DNA of 6,250 bases. Origin: an uncultured Candidatus Saccharibacteria bacterium. Lineage in GTDB: Bacteria; Patescibacteriota; Saccharimonadia; Saccharimonadales; Saccharimonadaceae. A program made the translations under genes and the position numbers. The stretch is taken from assembly GCA_938046495.1 (NCBI GenBank), contig CALIXG010000050.1:1-6250 (forward strand), read 5' to 3'. Each line of letters begins with the position of its first letter. The first letter of the stretch is position 1. The notes under the pieces were generated by a model. It saw only the letters and a program-made list of their open reading frames with translations. It made no database searches and was not told the origin of the DNA. Below are positions 1 to 5,590 of the stretch, piece by piece.

Positions 1-16
1 GACCTATTTTTATCAT
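1..16 (-). CDS. possible start of the next gene in the argS operon (cut by window edge)
   Basis: Nine bases after the TAA stop of the YjbR-like gene there is an ATG (14-16, minus strand) followed by an open frame reading M-I-K-I-G before the window ends. The spacing fits a fourth operon member. No convincing Shine-Dalgarno sequence is visible in the short gap, and five codons are too few to identify a product. Confidence 0.25.
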
Positions 17-25
17 CTTCAATTT

Positions 26-358
26 TTAATCCGCCATTTCTTTCGTCAGATTATAACTTAGTCGCACCAAGTCCTCGATTTTATCTTCTTCCACTTGTCC
101 ACTCAGCACAATTTCTACTCCCCCCACACCAAAATAACGCGAAGTCATCACCGACTCAAACTCTTCCTTTAGAAGCTTCGAAAGATTTCGATCACATCTA
201 ACTTCCAAAGTATTTTTTCTTTCCACCAAAAAAACTTTTCCATTCGGCGCCAAATAAATATACTCTTCTAAATTCGGATTTTTCGTATCCGCGTGAATAT
301 CCAAAAATTTTTCTTTTTTATATTCACCAATTCCGCTAACTTTTTCTATTTCAAACAT
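26..358 (-). CDS. MmcQ/YjbR-like small protein
   Basis: This gene encodes a 110-residue soluble protein with no signal peptide or membrane segment. Its layout resembles the MmcQ/YjbR family: a strand around NGKVF (39-43), LEVRCD (51-56), an acidic helix LLKEEF (62-67), a beta strand VEIVLSG (81-87), and a C-terminal helix ending in SYNLT (101-105), where the family usually has an S-Y-x-L motif. The KKHWN-type segment common in the family is replaced here by a glycine-rich FGVGGVE stretch (76-82). Family members are often annotated as DNA-binding from their CyaY-like fold, but their role is largely unknown. The ATG lies one base after the orn stop, so translation is probably coupled to orn and transcript shared with argS-orn. 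The family call rests on recalled motifs, not a search. Confidence 0.6.
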   Translation of the reverse strand: MFEIEKVSGIGEYKKEKFLDIHADTKNPNLEEYIYLAPNGKVFLVERKNTLEVRCDRNLSKLLKEEFESVMTSRYFGVGGVEIVLSGQVEEDKIEDLVRLSYNLTKEMAD

Positions 359-359
359 T

Positions 360-890
360 TTATTTCTTTATATATTTACTGTAGTATTTTAATTCTTCAA
401 TTGAACCCAAAATATCATCTAGTGCCAAATGCATTTCCCTTTTGGTAAATTTTTTCTTCATCACGTTTTCAAAGTACAATTTAAAGGCTGACACATCGAG
501 CATTCGATAATGCAAACGTTCATTTAATTTTGGCCACTCTTTTACAATGAATCTTTTATCCTGATGAATTGAATTTCCCGCCAAATAAACTTCCTCGCCG
601 AAATGATCATCGATAAATTTTAGAAGCATCTCTTCTACTTCATTCACTGGAAGCCCAGCCTTGTTTTGTTCACAAAGTTTTTGATAAGTTTCTTCGTGTT
701 TTTCCCAAAACTCCCCCACCATGCGTTCTTTGATCAATTTTTCCGAAACTTTCACCGTCGCTGTCATTTGCGCCATCGGATTTAATTCCCAATCTGTCGC
801 AATTACCGCTACTTCCAAAATCTTATCTTTTTCCGGATCCAAACCCGTCATCTCCAGATCCATCCAAAGCAATTTCGCTTTTTTCGGCAT
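360..890 (-). CDS. orn: oligoribonuclease (DEDDh 3'-5' exonuclease)
   Basis: Orn degrades very short RNA, in particular dinucleotides left by other RNases and pGpG from cyclic-di-GMP turnover, to mononucleotides in the cytoplasm. The 176 residues match the usual length of about 180. The DEDDh catalytic set is visible: D11 and E13 in WMDLEMTGL, D111 in GNSIHQDKRF, and H154 with D159 in HLALDDI. The HYRMLDVS segment (127-134) is also typical of Orn and helps separate it from DnaQ-type exonucleases. The ATG overlaps the argS stop by one base (TAATG), indicating coupled translation within the argS operon. Orn is common in Proteobacteria and Actinobacteria and usually absent from Firmicutes, which use Nrn enzymes. 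Its presence in this AT-rich genome is a clue to lineage. Confidence 0.93.
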   Translation of the reverse strand: MPKKAKLLWMDLEMTGLDPEKDKILEVAVIATDWELNPMAQMTATVKVSEKLIKERMVGEFWEKHEETYQKLCEQNKAGLPVNEVEEMLLKFIDDHFGEEVYLAGNSIHQDKRFIVKEWPKLNERLHYRMLDVSAFKLYFENVMKKKFTKREMHLALDDILGSIEELKYYSKYIKK

Positions 891-2650
891 TACATTTGCT
901 CCGGTACTTCAATACCTAGTAAGTTCAAGCCGTGAGTCAAAACTTTCAAGTAAACTAAAATAATTTTGCCTCGTTCTAGCTCAAATTCTGAACCCGCTAC
1001 CTGCACGTGTTCATAAAAACGGCTAAATTCTTGCGCTAATTCATAGAGGTAAGTACAAATTTTATTTGGCAAAAGTTCACGCACTGTTTCCTTCAAAACA
1101 TCTGGATACTGAATTATTTTCTTCATCAAATTACGTTCATAAATCGAAATGTTCGCGAGATATTTCTCTTCTTTTTCCGCCGAATCATTTTCTGAAATTA
1201 AAGCCTCAGCCTCCGATTCAACTTTATTTAATTCCCCACTGATTCGACCACTGAAGATTTTACCCAAAATTTTCTTCGCGCGCACTGCCGAATATTGTAG
1301 GTATGGACCAGAATTTCCCGTCATCGAAACTGACTCTTTTATATCAAATATGATATCTCCGCCAATTTTATATTTAGCGAATGCATACTTCAGAGCGCCC
1401 ATCAAAACTTTCTCATCACTGGATTTTTCCATCGCTTCACGTACCATTTCGATCACATCAATCGCACGTAGGAAGTTTCCTTTTCTCGAAGACATTTTTT
1501 CATTACCCGGTAGTTTCACCTGACCGTGCGTAATGTGTAAAGTCTTACTCGAAAGTTCCGGCGCGAATTGCGAAATTGCTGAAAGCACCACCTTCATATA
1601 TTCGATAATATCATTACCAGTAATAATGATTGATTTATCAAAATGATAATCTTTATATTTCTCAAAAATCAAACCAGTATCTTTGGCTTCGTAAGTTGGT
1701 AAGCCCTTATTATTAATAAATACCCTCGTATGTAGTCCGTGTTTATCGCCACGGTAAACCACCGCCCCATCCGACATTTCATAAACCCCGTTCTTAAGCT
1801 CGCGACGCACTGTCTCAAGTCCGGTCTTCGCCACTGTTGATTCAGGGTAATATTTATCAAACTTTACCTGCAAACGCTTATAAAAATTCTCAAAATACTG
1901 ATAGCTGTTTCTGCGGCCCCAGAAATAAAGTTCTGCCACTCTGGCGCGTTCCGGGTCTCCGCTATAATCCGCACCTTCTCCTGCTTCCGCAATTTCAAAA
2001 ATCATCTTATTTAGTTTCACGATTTCCGCGTGCGCCTCCGCGTCATTCTCATCCGCCCGCGTACCAAATACATAACATTCTGCCAGCAAATCTGCCACTT
2101 TTTCGGGTGTCAGATCAGTCGGAATTTCTTTAATTTTACGTAGCATGCCATACATATTTCTTGCTACGTGCAATCCAATATCACCACCAAAATTTGCCCT
2201 TACTACCTTACCGCCAGCGTATTCAACCACACGTGAAATCGCTTCCCCCACAATCGAAGTGTAAAGATGACCAACATGTAGCACCTTGAATGGATTTGGA
2301 TCCGAAAATTCACAAATTACTGTCTGACCAGAATATGCGTCTGATGATATATTTTTCGTGAAATCTTTTTCGAACTTATCAATATTTTTTAATAACTTTT
2401 TATTACTTAATTTGAAATTCAAAAACCCTGGCCGTGCGATTTTAATCTCCAAATCCGTCTCGCCAAGTCCACGCATCAGCTCCTCGGCAATTTCCATCGG
2501 ATTCTTCTTTAATGTTTTTGCTAACAACATCGCCACATTGGTCGCGAAGTCGCAGCCAGTATTCTCTGGCGCAGGTGTCAAAACTACATCCATTTCTACG
2601 GCGTATAATTCGACAATCGTCTTTTTTAGGGTATTTTGAATTTCTTCCAT
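890..2650 (-). CDS. argS: arginyl-tRNA synthetase
   Basis: ArgRS is a class I synthetase that charges tRNA-Arg with arginine using ATP, in the cytoplasm. The 586 residues match the family length. Residues 1-95 look like the N-terminal additional domain that contacts the tRNA D-loop. The HIGH signature is HVGH at 125-128, within DPNPFKVLHVGHL. The KMSKS-type loop is KMSS at 385-388. A GNSGPYLQYSAVR segment (445-457) starts the C-terminal DALR anticodon-binding domain, which runs to the end. The gene is intact. It is the first gene of the argS-orn-yjbR-like operon and follows the pyrG terminator. No good Shine-Dalgarno sequence stands before the ATG; only GAG sits very close to it. Confidence 0.97.
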   Translation of the reverse strand: MEEIQNTLKKTIVELYAVEMDVVLTPAPENTGCDFATNVAMLLAKTLKKNPMEIAEELMRGLGETDLEIKIARPGFLNFKLSNKKLLKNIDKFEKDFTKNISSDAYSGQTVICEFSDPNPFKVLHVGHLYTSIVGEAISRVVEYAGGKVVRANFGGDIGLHVARNMYGMLRKIKEIPTDLTPEKVADLLAECYVFGTRADENDAEAHAEIVKLNKMIFEIAEAGEGADYSGDPERARVAELYFWGRRNSYQYFENFYKRLQVKFDKYYPESTVAKTGLETVRRELKNGVYEMSDGAVVYRGDKHGLHTRVFINNKGLPTYEAKDTGLIFEKYKDYHFDKSIIITGNDIIEYMKVVLSAISQFAPELSSKTLHITHGQVKLPGNEKMSSRKGNFLRAIDVIEMVREAMEKSSDEKVLMGALKYAFAKYKIGGDIIFDIKESVSMTGNSGPYLQYSAVRAKKILGKIFSGRISGELNKVESEAEALISENDSAEKEEKYLANISIYERNLMKKIIQYPDVLKETVRELLPNKICTYLYELAQEFSRFYEHVQVAGSEFELERGKIILVYLKVLTHGLNLLGIEVPEQM

Positions 2651-2656
2651 ATCTCT

Positions 2657-2736
2657 ATTTTATCACAATTTTAGTTACACAACATTTTTCCCAAAAATAC
2701 AAAAATTCTATAAAATCTCGATCATTGTTCTCACAA
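2657..2736 (-). promoter_or_regulatory. candidate promoters of the argS operon
   Basis: Two candidates lie between the pyrG terminator and argS on the minus strand. The upstream one has TTGTGA (2736-2731), an 18-base spacer and TATAGA (2712-2707), giving a leader of roughly 50 bases. The downstream one has a -10-like TAAAAT (2662-2657) only six bases from the ATG and no clear -35. If used, it would give an almost leaderless mRNA, which would suit the poor Shine-Dalgarno sequence. Both are weak matches. Confidence 0.4.
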
Positions 2737-2740
2737 CTAA

Positions 2741-2767
2741 AAAATAGCAGCCTTAGACTACTATTTT
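2741..2767 (-). terminator. intrinsic terminator of pyrG
   Basis: A 10-bp stem (2741-2750 with 2758-2767) around a 7-base loop is followed on the minus strand by a T-rich tail. One pair is G-U when read on the minus strand but a C/A mismatch on the plus strand, so the hairpin forms better on the pyrG transcript. It separates pyrG from the argS operon. Confidence 0.7.
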
Positions 2768-2797
2768 AAAACTCACTTTTAGAACTTTAAGTTTTCT

Positions 2798-4402
2798 TTA
2801 TTTTAAACTTTTCACAAACTCCATAAATAGTGGGTGTACACGTAAAGGTCTCGACTTGAACTCTGGGTGCGCTTGAGTCGCCACAAAGAATTTCTTCCCC
2901 GGGGCCTCGATGAATTCCACCAATTTTCCGTCTGGTGAAGTACCCGAAACCACCACACCACCTTTCTCGATTTCTTTAAGGAATTTTTGATTTACTTCAT
3001 AACGGTGACGATGACGCTCGACAATATTAGTTTTGCCATAAATTTTAGCTGTCTGACTTCCCTTCACTAATTTCGCCGGAAAATCTCCGAGACGCATACT
3101 GCCACCGGTCGATTCCTTACCCTCCTGGCCATCCATCAGGTAAATCACATTTTCTTTCGTCTCTTTATCAAATTCTTCCGAATTCGCTTGCGTTAGTCCT
3201 GCTTTTCTCGCGCTCGCGATACAAGCTACCTGCATCCCTAGACATAGTCCGAGATAAGGCACATCTTTCTCCAATGCATAAGTCGCAGCCTTAATCTTTC
3301 CCTCCACCCCACGATTACCAAAACCACCTGGCACTACTAGGCCATCTACTTCCGACAACATTTTTTCGTCAACTTTTTCCGCATTGATCCACCTAAGATC
3401 CAAATTGACATTATTCCAAGCCGCCGCCGCCTTCAAAGCTTCCGTCACACAAATATAAGTATCCTCATTTCCCACATATTTTGCCACCAACCCCACCTTC
3501 ACGGTTCGCGCATTTTTCTGTGCTCGCTTCTTGGAAAATTCTTCCCAATCGGACATATCTGGCTCTTTGTCGTCCCCCACAAAATCATTGAGAATTTCCA
3601 ATACCCCGGATTTCAAAACATTAAACGGCACGTCATAAACCGAATCAATATCTGGCAAATTCAATACTGCCTCATCCGCAATTCCCGAAAATCTTGCAAT
3701 CTTTTCACAAATTTCGCGTGGCGCTGGTTTTTCCGTACGACAAACCACCACATCTGGAATAATTCCAAATCCACGTAAATCCTTTAGCGCATTCTGTGCT
3801 GGTTTACTCTTCAATTCTTTCGAAGTATTGATCCATGGCACGTAAACCACATTCACATAAAGACAATTTCGGCGTCCCACCTTATTGCCGAACAACCTAA
3901 TCGCTTCAATGAATGACAAACCTTCATAATCACCCACTGTACCACCGATTTCCACGATATGAATATCCGAATTTTTTGAAGCATTCATAATTTTTTCTTG
4001 CACTAAATCCGTAAAATGTGGCACCAACTGTACAGTTTTGCCATGAAAACCGCCGGCGCGCTCTTTTTCGATCAGTTCCTTAAAAATCGAGCCCGAAAGT
4101 GTGATTGAATAGCGGCTCGTTTCAAAATCCAAGAAGCGTTCATAATGCCCAAGATCGAGATCGGTCTCCACACCATCATGCGTCACATAACATTCACCAT
4201 GTTCCACTGGATTCAAAAGTCCCGCATCCACGTTTAGATATGGATCACACTTTTGCATCGTCACCTTGAAGCCCTTCGCCTTCAAAATGGCACCGATCGA
4301 AGCCGCCGTAATTCCCTTACCGACTCCAGAAAGCACTCCACCGGTTACGAAGATATACTTACATTTATTCTTCTCTTTTTGTTTTACGTCTTTATTTTTC
4401 AT
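2798..4402 (-). CDS. pyrG: CTP synthase (glutamine-hydrolysing)
   Basis: PyrG makes CTP from UTP, ATP and glutamine, the last step of pyrimidine nucleotide synthesis. The 534 residues match the family. The synthase domain has the loop GGVLSGVGKG (21-30, K29), DPYLNVDAG (53-61), VETDLDLGHYERF (78-90) and EIGGTVGDYE (151-160). The class I glutaminase domain carries the oxyanion loop VPGGFG (357-362), nucleophile C387 in GLCLG, RHRHRYEVN (463-471) and the catalytic pair H512/E514 in AHPEF. All key residues are present. Compared with E. coli the substrate loops are somewhat divergent (DAGLLNPVEHGE instead of DPGTMSPIQHGE). About 14 lysine-rich residues precede the usual KYIFVTGG start, but this ATG has a strong, well-spaced Shine-Dalgarno sequence. 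The gene is monocistronic and divergent from tRNA-Ser. Confidence 0.97.
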   Translation of the reverse strand: MKNKDVKQKEKNKCKYIFVTGGVLSGVGKGITAASIGAILKAKGFKVTMQKCDPYLNVDAGLLNPVEHGECYVTHDGVETDLDLGHYERFLDFETSRYSITLSGSIFKELIEKERAGGFHGKTVQLVPHFTDLVQEKIMNASKNSDIHIVEIGGTVGDYEGLSFIEAIRLFGNKVGRRNCLYVNVVYVPWINTSKELKSKPAQNALKDLRGFGIIPDVVVCRTEKPAPREICEKIARFSGIADEAVLNLPDIDSVYDVPFNVLKSGVLEILNDFVGDDKEPDMSDWEEFSKKRAQKNARTVKVGLVAKYVGNEDTYICVTEALKAAAAWNNVNLDLRWINAEKVDEKMLSEVDGLVVPGGFGNRGVEGKIKAATYALEKDVPYLGLCLGMQVACIASARKAGLTQANSEEFDKETKENVIYLMDGQEGKESTGGSMRLGDFPAKLVKGSQTAKIYGKTNIVERHRHRYEVNQKFLKEIEKGGVVVSGTSPDGKLVEFIEAPGKKFFVATQAHPEFKSRPLRVHPLFMEFVKSLK

Positions 4403-4408
4403 GGGACA

Positions 4409-4418
4409 CCTCTCCTTT
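4409..4418 (-). promoter_or_regulatory. strong ribosome binding site of pyrG
   Basis: On the minus strand the sequence reads AAAGGAGAGG, with AGGAG ending nine bases before the ATG at 4402. It supports that start, which adds a lysine-rich N-terminal extension relative to common CTP synthases. It is the clearest Shine-Dalgarno sequence in the window. Confidence 0.8.
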
Positions 4419-4448
4419 CGCCCACTCCATTAACCTTTACATACCTTC

Positions 4449-4457
4449 ATATTAGCA
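4449..4457 (-). promoter_or_regulatory. candidate extended -10 promoter of pyrG
   Basis: The minus strand reads TGCTAATAT, an extended -10 type element about 46 bases before the pyrG ATG. No good -35 hexamer is seen at the expected distance; that region is occupied by the inverted repeat at 4471-4485. Confidence 0.4.
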
Positions 4458-4470
4458 TAAACATTAAATA

Positions 4471-4485
4471 AAAATAGCCTATTTT
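4471..4485. repeat. short perfect inverted repeat in the pyrG/tRNA-Ser intergenic region
   Basis: AAAATAG-C-CTATTTT is a perfect 7+1+7 inverted repeat lying between the divergent pyrG and tRNA-Ser promoters, where the -35 region of pyrG would fall. It could be a protein-binding site, or simply chance in AT-rich DNA. Confidence 0.35.
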
Positions 4486-4517
4486 CTCAGACTTTTCTTC
4501 ATTTTCTCCCTAAATTC

Positions 4518-4526
4518 TGTTATAAT
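4518..4526 (+). promoter_or_regulatory. extended -10 promoter of tRNA-Ser
   Basis: TGTTATAAT is a perfect TATAAT box with the TG extension. It ends 13 bases before the first base of the tRNA, which places the transcription start about 6 bases upstream of the mature 5' end. The -35 region (around 4498-4503, TTCATT) is weak, as extended -10 promoters tolerate. Confidence 0.75.
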
Positions 4527-4539
4527 ATAGAAAATTGTT

Positions 4540-4629
4540 GGAAGTGTGTCCGAGTGGTTTAAGGAGCACGCCTGGAACGCGTGTATGCGGGGAACCGTAT
4601 CGGAGGTTCGAATCCTCTCGCTTCCGCCA
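4540..4629 (+). tRNA. tRNA-Ser (anticodon GGA), CCA encoded
   Basis: A complete class II tRNA. The acceptor stem is GGAAGTG (4540-4546) with CGCTTCC (4619-4625), discriminator G4626 and encoded CCA (4627-4629). The anticodon stem CACGC/GCGTG encloses the loop CTGGAAC with anticodon GGA at 4574-4576, reading UCU and UCC serine codons. A long variable arm (ATGCGG with CCGTAT) is the serine-type hallmark. The T-arm is GGAGG-TTCGAAT-CCTCT. A perfect extended -10 box precedes it and a strong terminator follows at once. Its last 16 bases recur exactly twice downstream. Confidence 0.97.
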
Positions 4630-4630
4630 T
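4615..4630 (+). repeat. tRNA-Ser 3'-end core, three direct copies
   Basis: CTCTCGCTTCCGCCAT at the end of tRNA-Ser recurs without a change at 4792-4807 and 4968-4983, spaced 177 and 176 bases. Each copy is followed at once by a terminator hairpin. Exact repeats of a tRNA 3' end are the usual trace of site-specific integration at a tRNA gene, where the tail acts as attachment core, but no integrase is in view. Confidence 0.85.
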
Positions 4631-4631
4631 A

Positions 4632-4667
4632 AAAATAAAATAGACCCAGAGGGTCTTATTTTATTTT
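4632..4667 (+). terminator. terminator of tRNA-Ser (type A)
   Basis: The stem pairs GACCC (4643-4647) with GGGTC (4651-4655) around an AGA loop and extends through A-rich and T-rich arms with a one-base bulge, ending TTATTTTATTTT. It begins three bases after the tRNA CCA. The same 36 bases recur exactly at 4985-5020. The A/T-rich arms mean it could work in both directions. Confidence 0.8.
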
Positions 4668-4672
4668 AACTT

Positions 4673-4807
4673 GTGAGAGGATGAGAACCATAGGTTAGAC
4701 CGGACGACGAAGCGAGTGAAAGACAAAAAGCTTGCTTTTTTCTTTCTGAGCGAGGAGGAACGGAAAGATTTCGCGAAATAAAATCTTCACACTCTCGCTT
4801 CCGCCAT
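4673..4807 (+). repeat. tandem structured unit 1, tRNA-tail derived (candidate ncRNA)
   Basis: The unit opens with a 17-base inverted near-copy of the tRNA-Ser T-arm/acceptor strand (4673-4689, 14 of 17 complementary to 4605-4621). Then come a small stem-loop AACC-ATA-GGTT (4686-4696) and a conserved purine-rich block containing GAAGCGAG (4709-4716). Next is a 13-bp hairpin with a TT loop (4718-4746), the block GAGCGAGGAGGAACGGA (4748-4764), a second hairpin around GAA (4765-4787), and the 20-base tail at 4788-4807 containing the exact 16-base tRNA end. Unit 2 has the same layout and length 176 bases further on. The blocks outside the hairpins are nearly identical, whereas the stems differ in sequence but still pair. 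No promoter of its own is evident. I know of no named RNA family that I can assign. Confidence 0.75.
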
Positions 4808-4844
4808 AAAAATAAAGAAGGCCTTTAGGTCTTTTTTCATTTTT
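4808..4844 (+). terminator. terminator after unit 1 (type B)
   Basis: A 10-bp stem (4814-4823 with 4828-4837) around a TTTA loop is followed by a T-rich tail. Two pairs are G-U on the plus strand (4817/4834 and 4821/4830) and would be A/C mismatches on the minus strand, so the hairpin is built for plus-strand RNA. Its sequence differs clearly from the type A terminators on either side. Confidence 0.7.
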
Positions 4845-4848
4845 ATCT

Positions 4849-4983
4849 GCGAGAGGATGAGAACCGCAGGTTCGCCCGGACGACGAAGCGAGTGACAAAA
4901 TAAAAGTTTACTTTTATTTTTCCGAGCGAGGAGGAACGGAAGGGTTTTGCGAAGCAAAAGCCTCACACTCTCGCTTCCGCCAT
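4849..4983 (+). repeat. tandem structured unit 2, tRNA-tail derived (candidate ncRNA)
   Basis: This is the second copy of the unit. Its first 17 bases (4849-4865) are complementary to tRNA-Ser 4605-4621 at 15 of 17 positions, and its GCGAGAG start is exactly complementary to the CTCTCGC near its own end (4968-4974). It has the stem-loop GAACC-GCA-GGTTC (4861-4873), GAAGCGAG (4885-4892), a 13-bp hairpin with TT loop (4894-4922), the GAGCGAGGAGGAACGGA block (4924-4940), a second hairpin around GAA (4941-4963), and the tail at 4964-4983 identical to that of unit 1. Compared with unit 1, the first 47 bases differ at five positions and the last 20 at none, while the hairpins differ a great deal. 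Confidence 0.75.
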
Positions 4984-4984
4984 T

Positions 4985-5020
4985 AAAATAAAATAGACCC
5001 AGAGGGTCTTATTTTATTTT
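4985..5020 (+). terminator. terminator after unit 2 (exact copy of the tRNA-Ser terminator)
   Basis: These 36 bases are identical to 4632-4667, whereas the terminator after unit 1 is different. The hairpin again directly follows a copy of the tRNA tail. It may also serve the minus-strand region to the right, since its arms are A/T symmetric. Confidence 0.8.
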
Positions 5021-5028
5021 TCGTAATC

Positions 5029-5428
5029 CTAGCGATTATTTTTATTATGCAAGAAATAAACTAGTGCCGAAATAAACTAACCAATCGTCATTATACTACC
5101 AAGCACCGTGACTGCAGTAGCCGTTGCGGCAATTCCATCATCCCTCATGTAACTCATATGGCTATAAATAAATAAATAACGCTGCTTCATTATTTGTTGC
5201 ATCCGAAACATCTTCCTTTTCCGAATCCTTGCAAAGCCTGGCATTTTTTAAGACTACTTTTTCCAGCTTCTCACTTATATCAAAGCAAATCGCTGGCACG
5301 TTATCCACCTAGACTCCTGCACGCATTGCAGTCTTAATTTGACTCACACCCCAAACCGTCAAAGCCCCAGACACTAATCCTAAAATTAGTAGTAGCACCG
5401 TATTGCAAATCATGAAGCGTTTTGTCAA
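5029..5428 (-). pseudogene. decayed small membrane-protein gene
   Basis: On the minus strand a frame from TTG 5428 (or ATG 5413) reads a basic start (HLTKRF), a clear transmembrane segment (NTVLLLILGLVSGALTVW) and the soluble stretch VDNVPAICFDISEKLEKVV. It is interrupted by TAG at 5311-5309 and ends at TAG 5164-5162. In the next frame the text continues (SYMRDDGIAATATAVTVLGS, then IMTIG, TAG at 5079-5077, FISALVYFLHNKNNR) to TAG 5031-5029, giving a second hydrophobic segment split by a stop. The frames can be joined by a slip in the four-copy ATAA repeat at 5164-5179. The product would be a protein with N- and C-terminal membrane helices; I do not recognise the family. It lies just after the terminator of the 147-residue gene. 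The two in-frame stops and one frameshift favour a dead gene over recoding. Confidence 0.5.
5164..5179 (-). repeat. four-copy tetranucleotide repeat (ATAA; TTAT on the minus strand)
   Basis: Four perfect ATAA copies sit exactly where the reading frame of the decayed gene changes. Tetranucleotide repeats inside genes slip during replication, and loss or gain of one copy shifts the frame. This could explain the frameshift. Confidence 0.6.
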
Positions 5429-5460
5429 GTGCCTTTTCTTATTTATTGACGCCTTATTTT

Positions 5461-5498
5461 GAACAACAAAAAACAGCAAACCTGTTTGATTTGCTGTT
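5461..5498 (-). terminator. intrinsic terminator of the 147-residue gene
   Basis: A perfect 9-bp stem, AACAGCAAA (5472-5480) with TTTGCTGTT (5490-5498), is followed on the minus strand by TTTTGTTGTT. It lies about 90 bases after the stop of the 147-residue gene. On the plus strand the hairpin is followed by AATTAA, not a T-run, which supports the minus direction. Confidence 0.75.
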
Positions 5499-5590
5499 AA
5501 TTAAACCGATACATAATATTAAATGATAACTATCTTTAATACAAAATTTTTGAACGATAGCTATTCCTTCAACTCAAGTCAATCAAATAA
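5499..5590. other. intergenic stretch without a visible gene
   Basis: This AT-rich gap lies between the stop of the 147-residue gene and its terminator. It holds two related copies of GATAGYTAT (GATAGCTAT in one, GATAGTTAT in the other on the minus strand) and no start codon with a ribosome binding site. No function can be assigned. Confidence 0.4.

Noticed and set aside
721..2769. Several plus-strand open frames opposite orn and argS
   Set aside because: They are antisense shadows of conserved genes with complete catalytic motifs and show no protein-like features of their own.
4253..4471. Plus-strand frame across the start of pyrG
   Set aside because: It overlaps the P-loop coding region, the strong pyrG ribosome binding site and the promoter region, so it is a shadow.
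4695..4898. A 67-codon minus-strand frame starting MSLASSSGRT
   Set aside because: It runs across the hairpins, the tRNA-like tail and the terminator of unit 1 and into unit 2. Unit conservation follows RNA pairing rather than codons, and no ribosome binding site was seen.
4673..4983. CRISPR array
   Set aside because: Only two units of 176-base period exist, each with internal hairpins and a tRNA tail. There are no short repeats with unique spacers and no cas genes.
4788..4983. Further complete tRNA genes at the repeated tails
   Set aside because: Only the 3' acceptor end is repeated. There is no 5' acceptor strand, D-arm or anticodon arm in the units.
5029..5428. UAG read as an amino acid in this genome
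   Set aside because: The intact genes here use TAA and show no in-frame TAG, and a frameshift is needed as well, so gene decay explains the region more simply.
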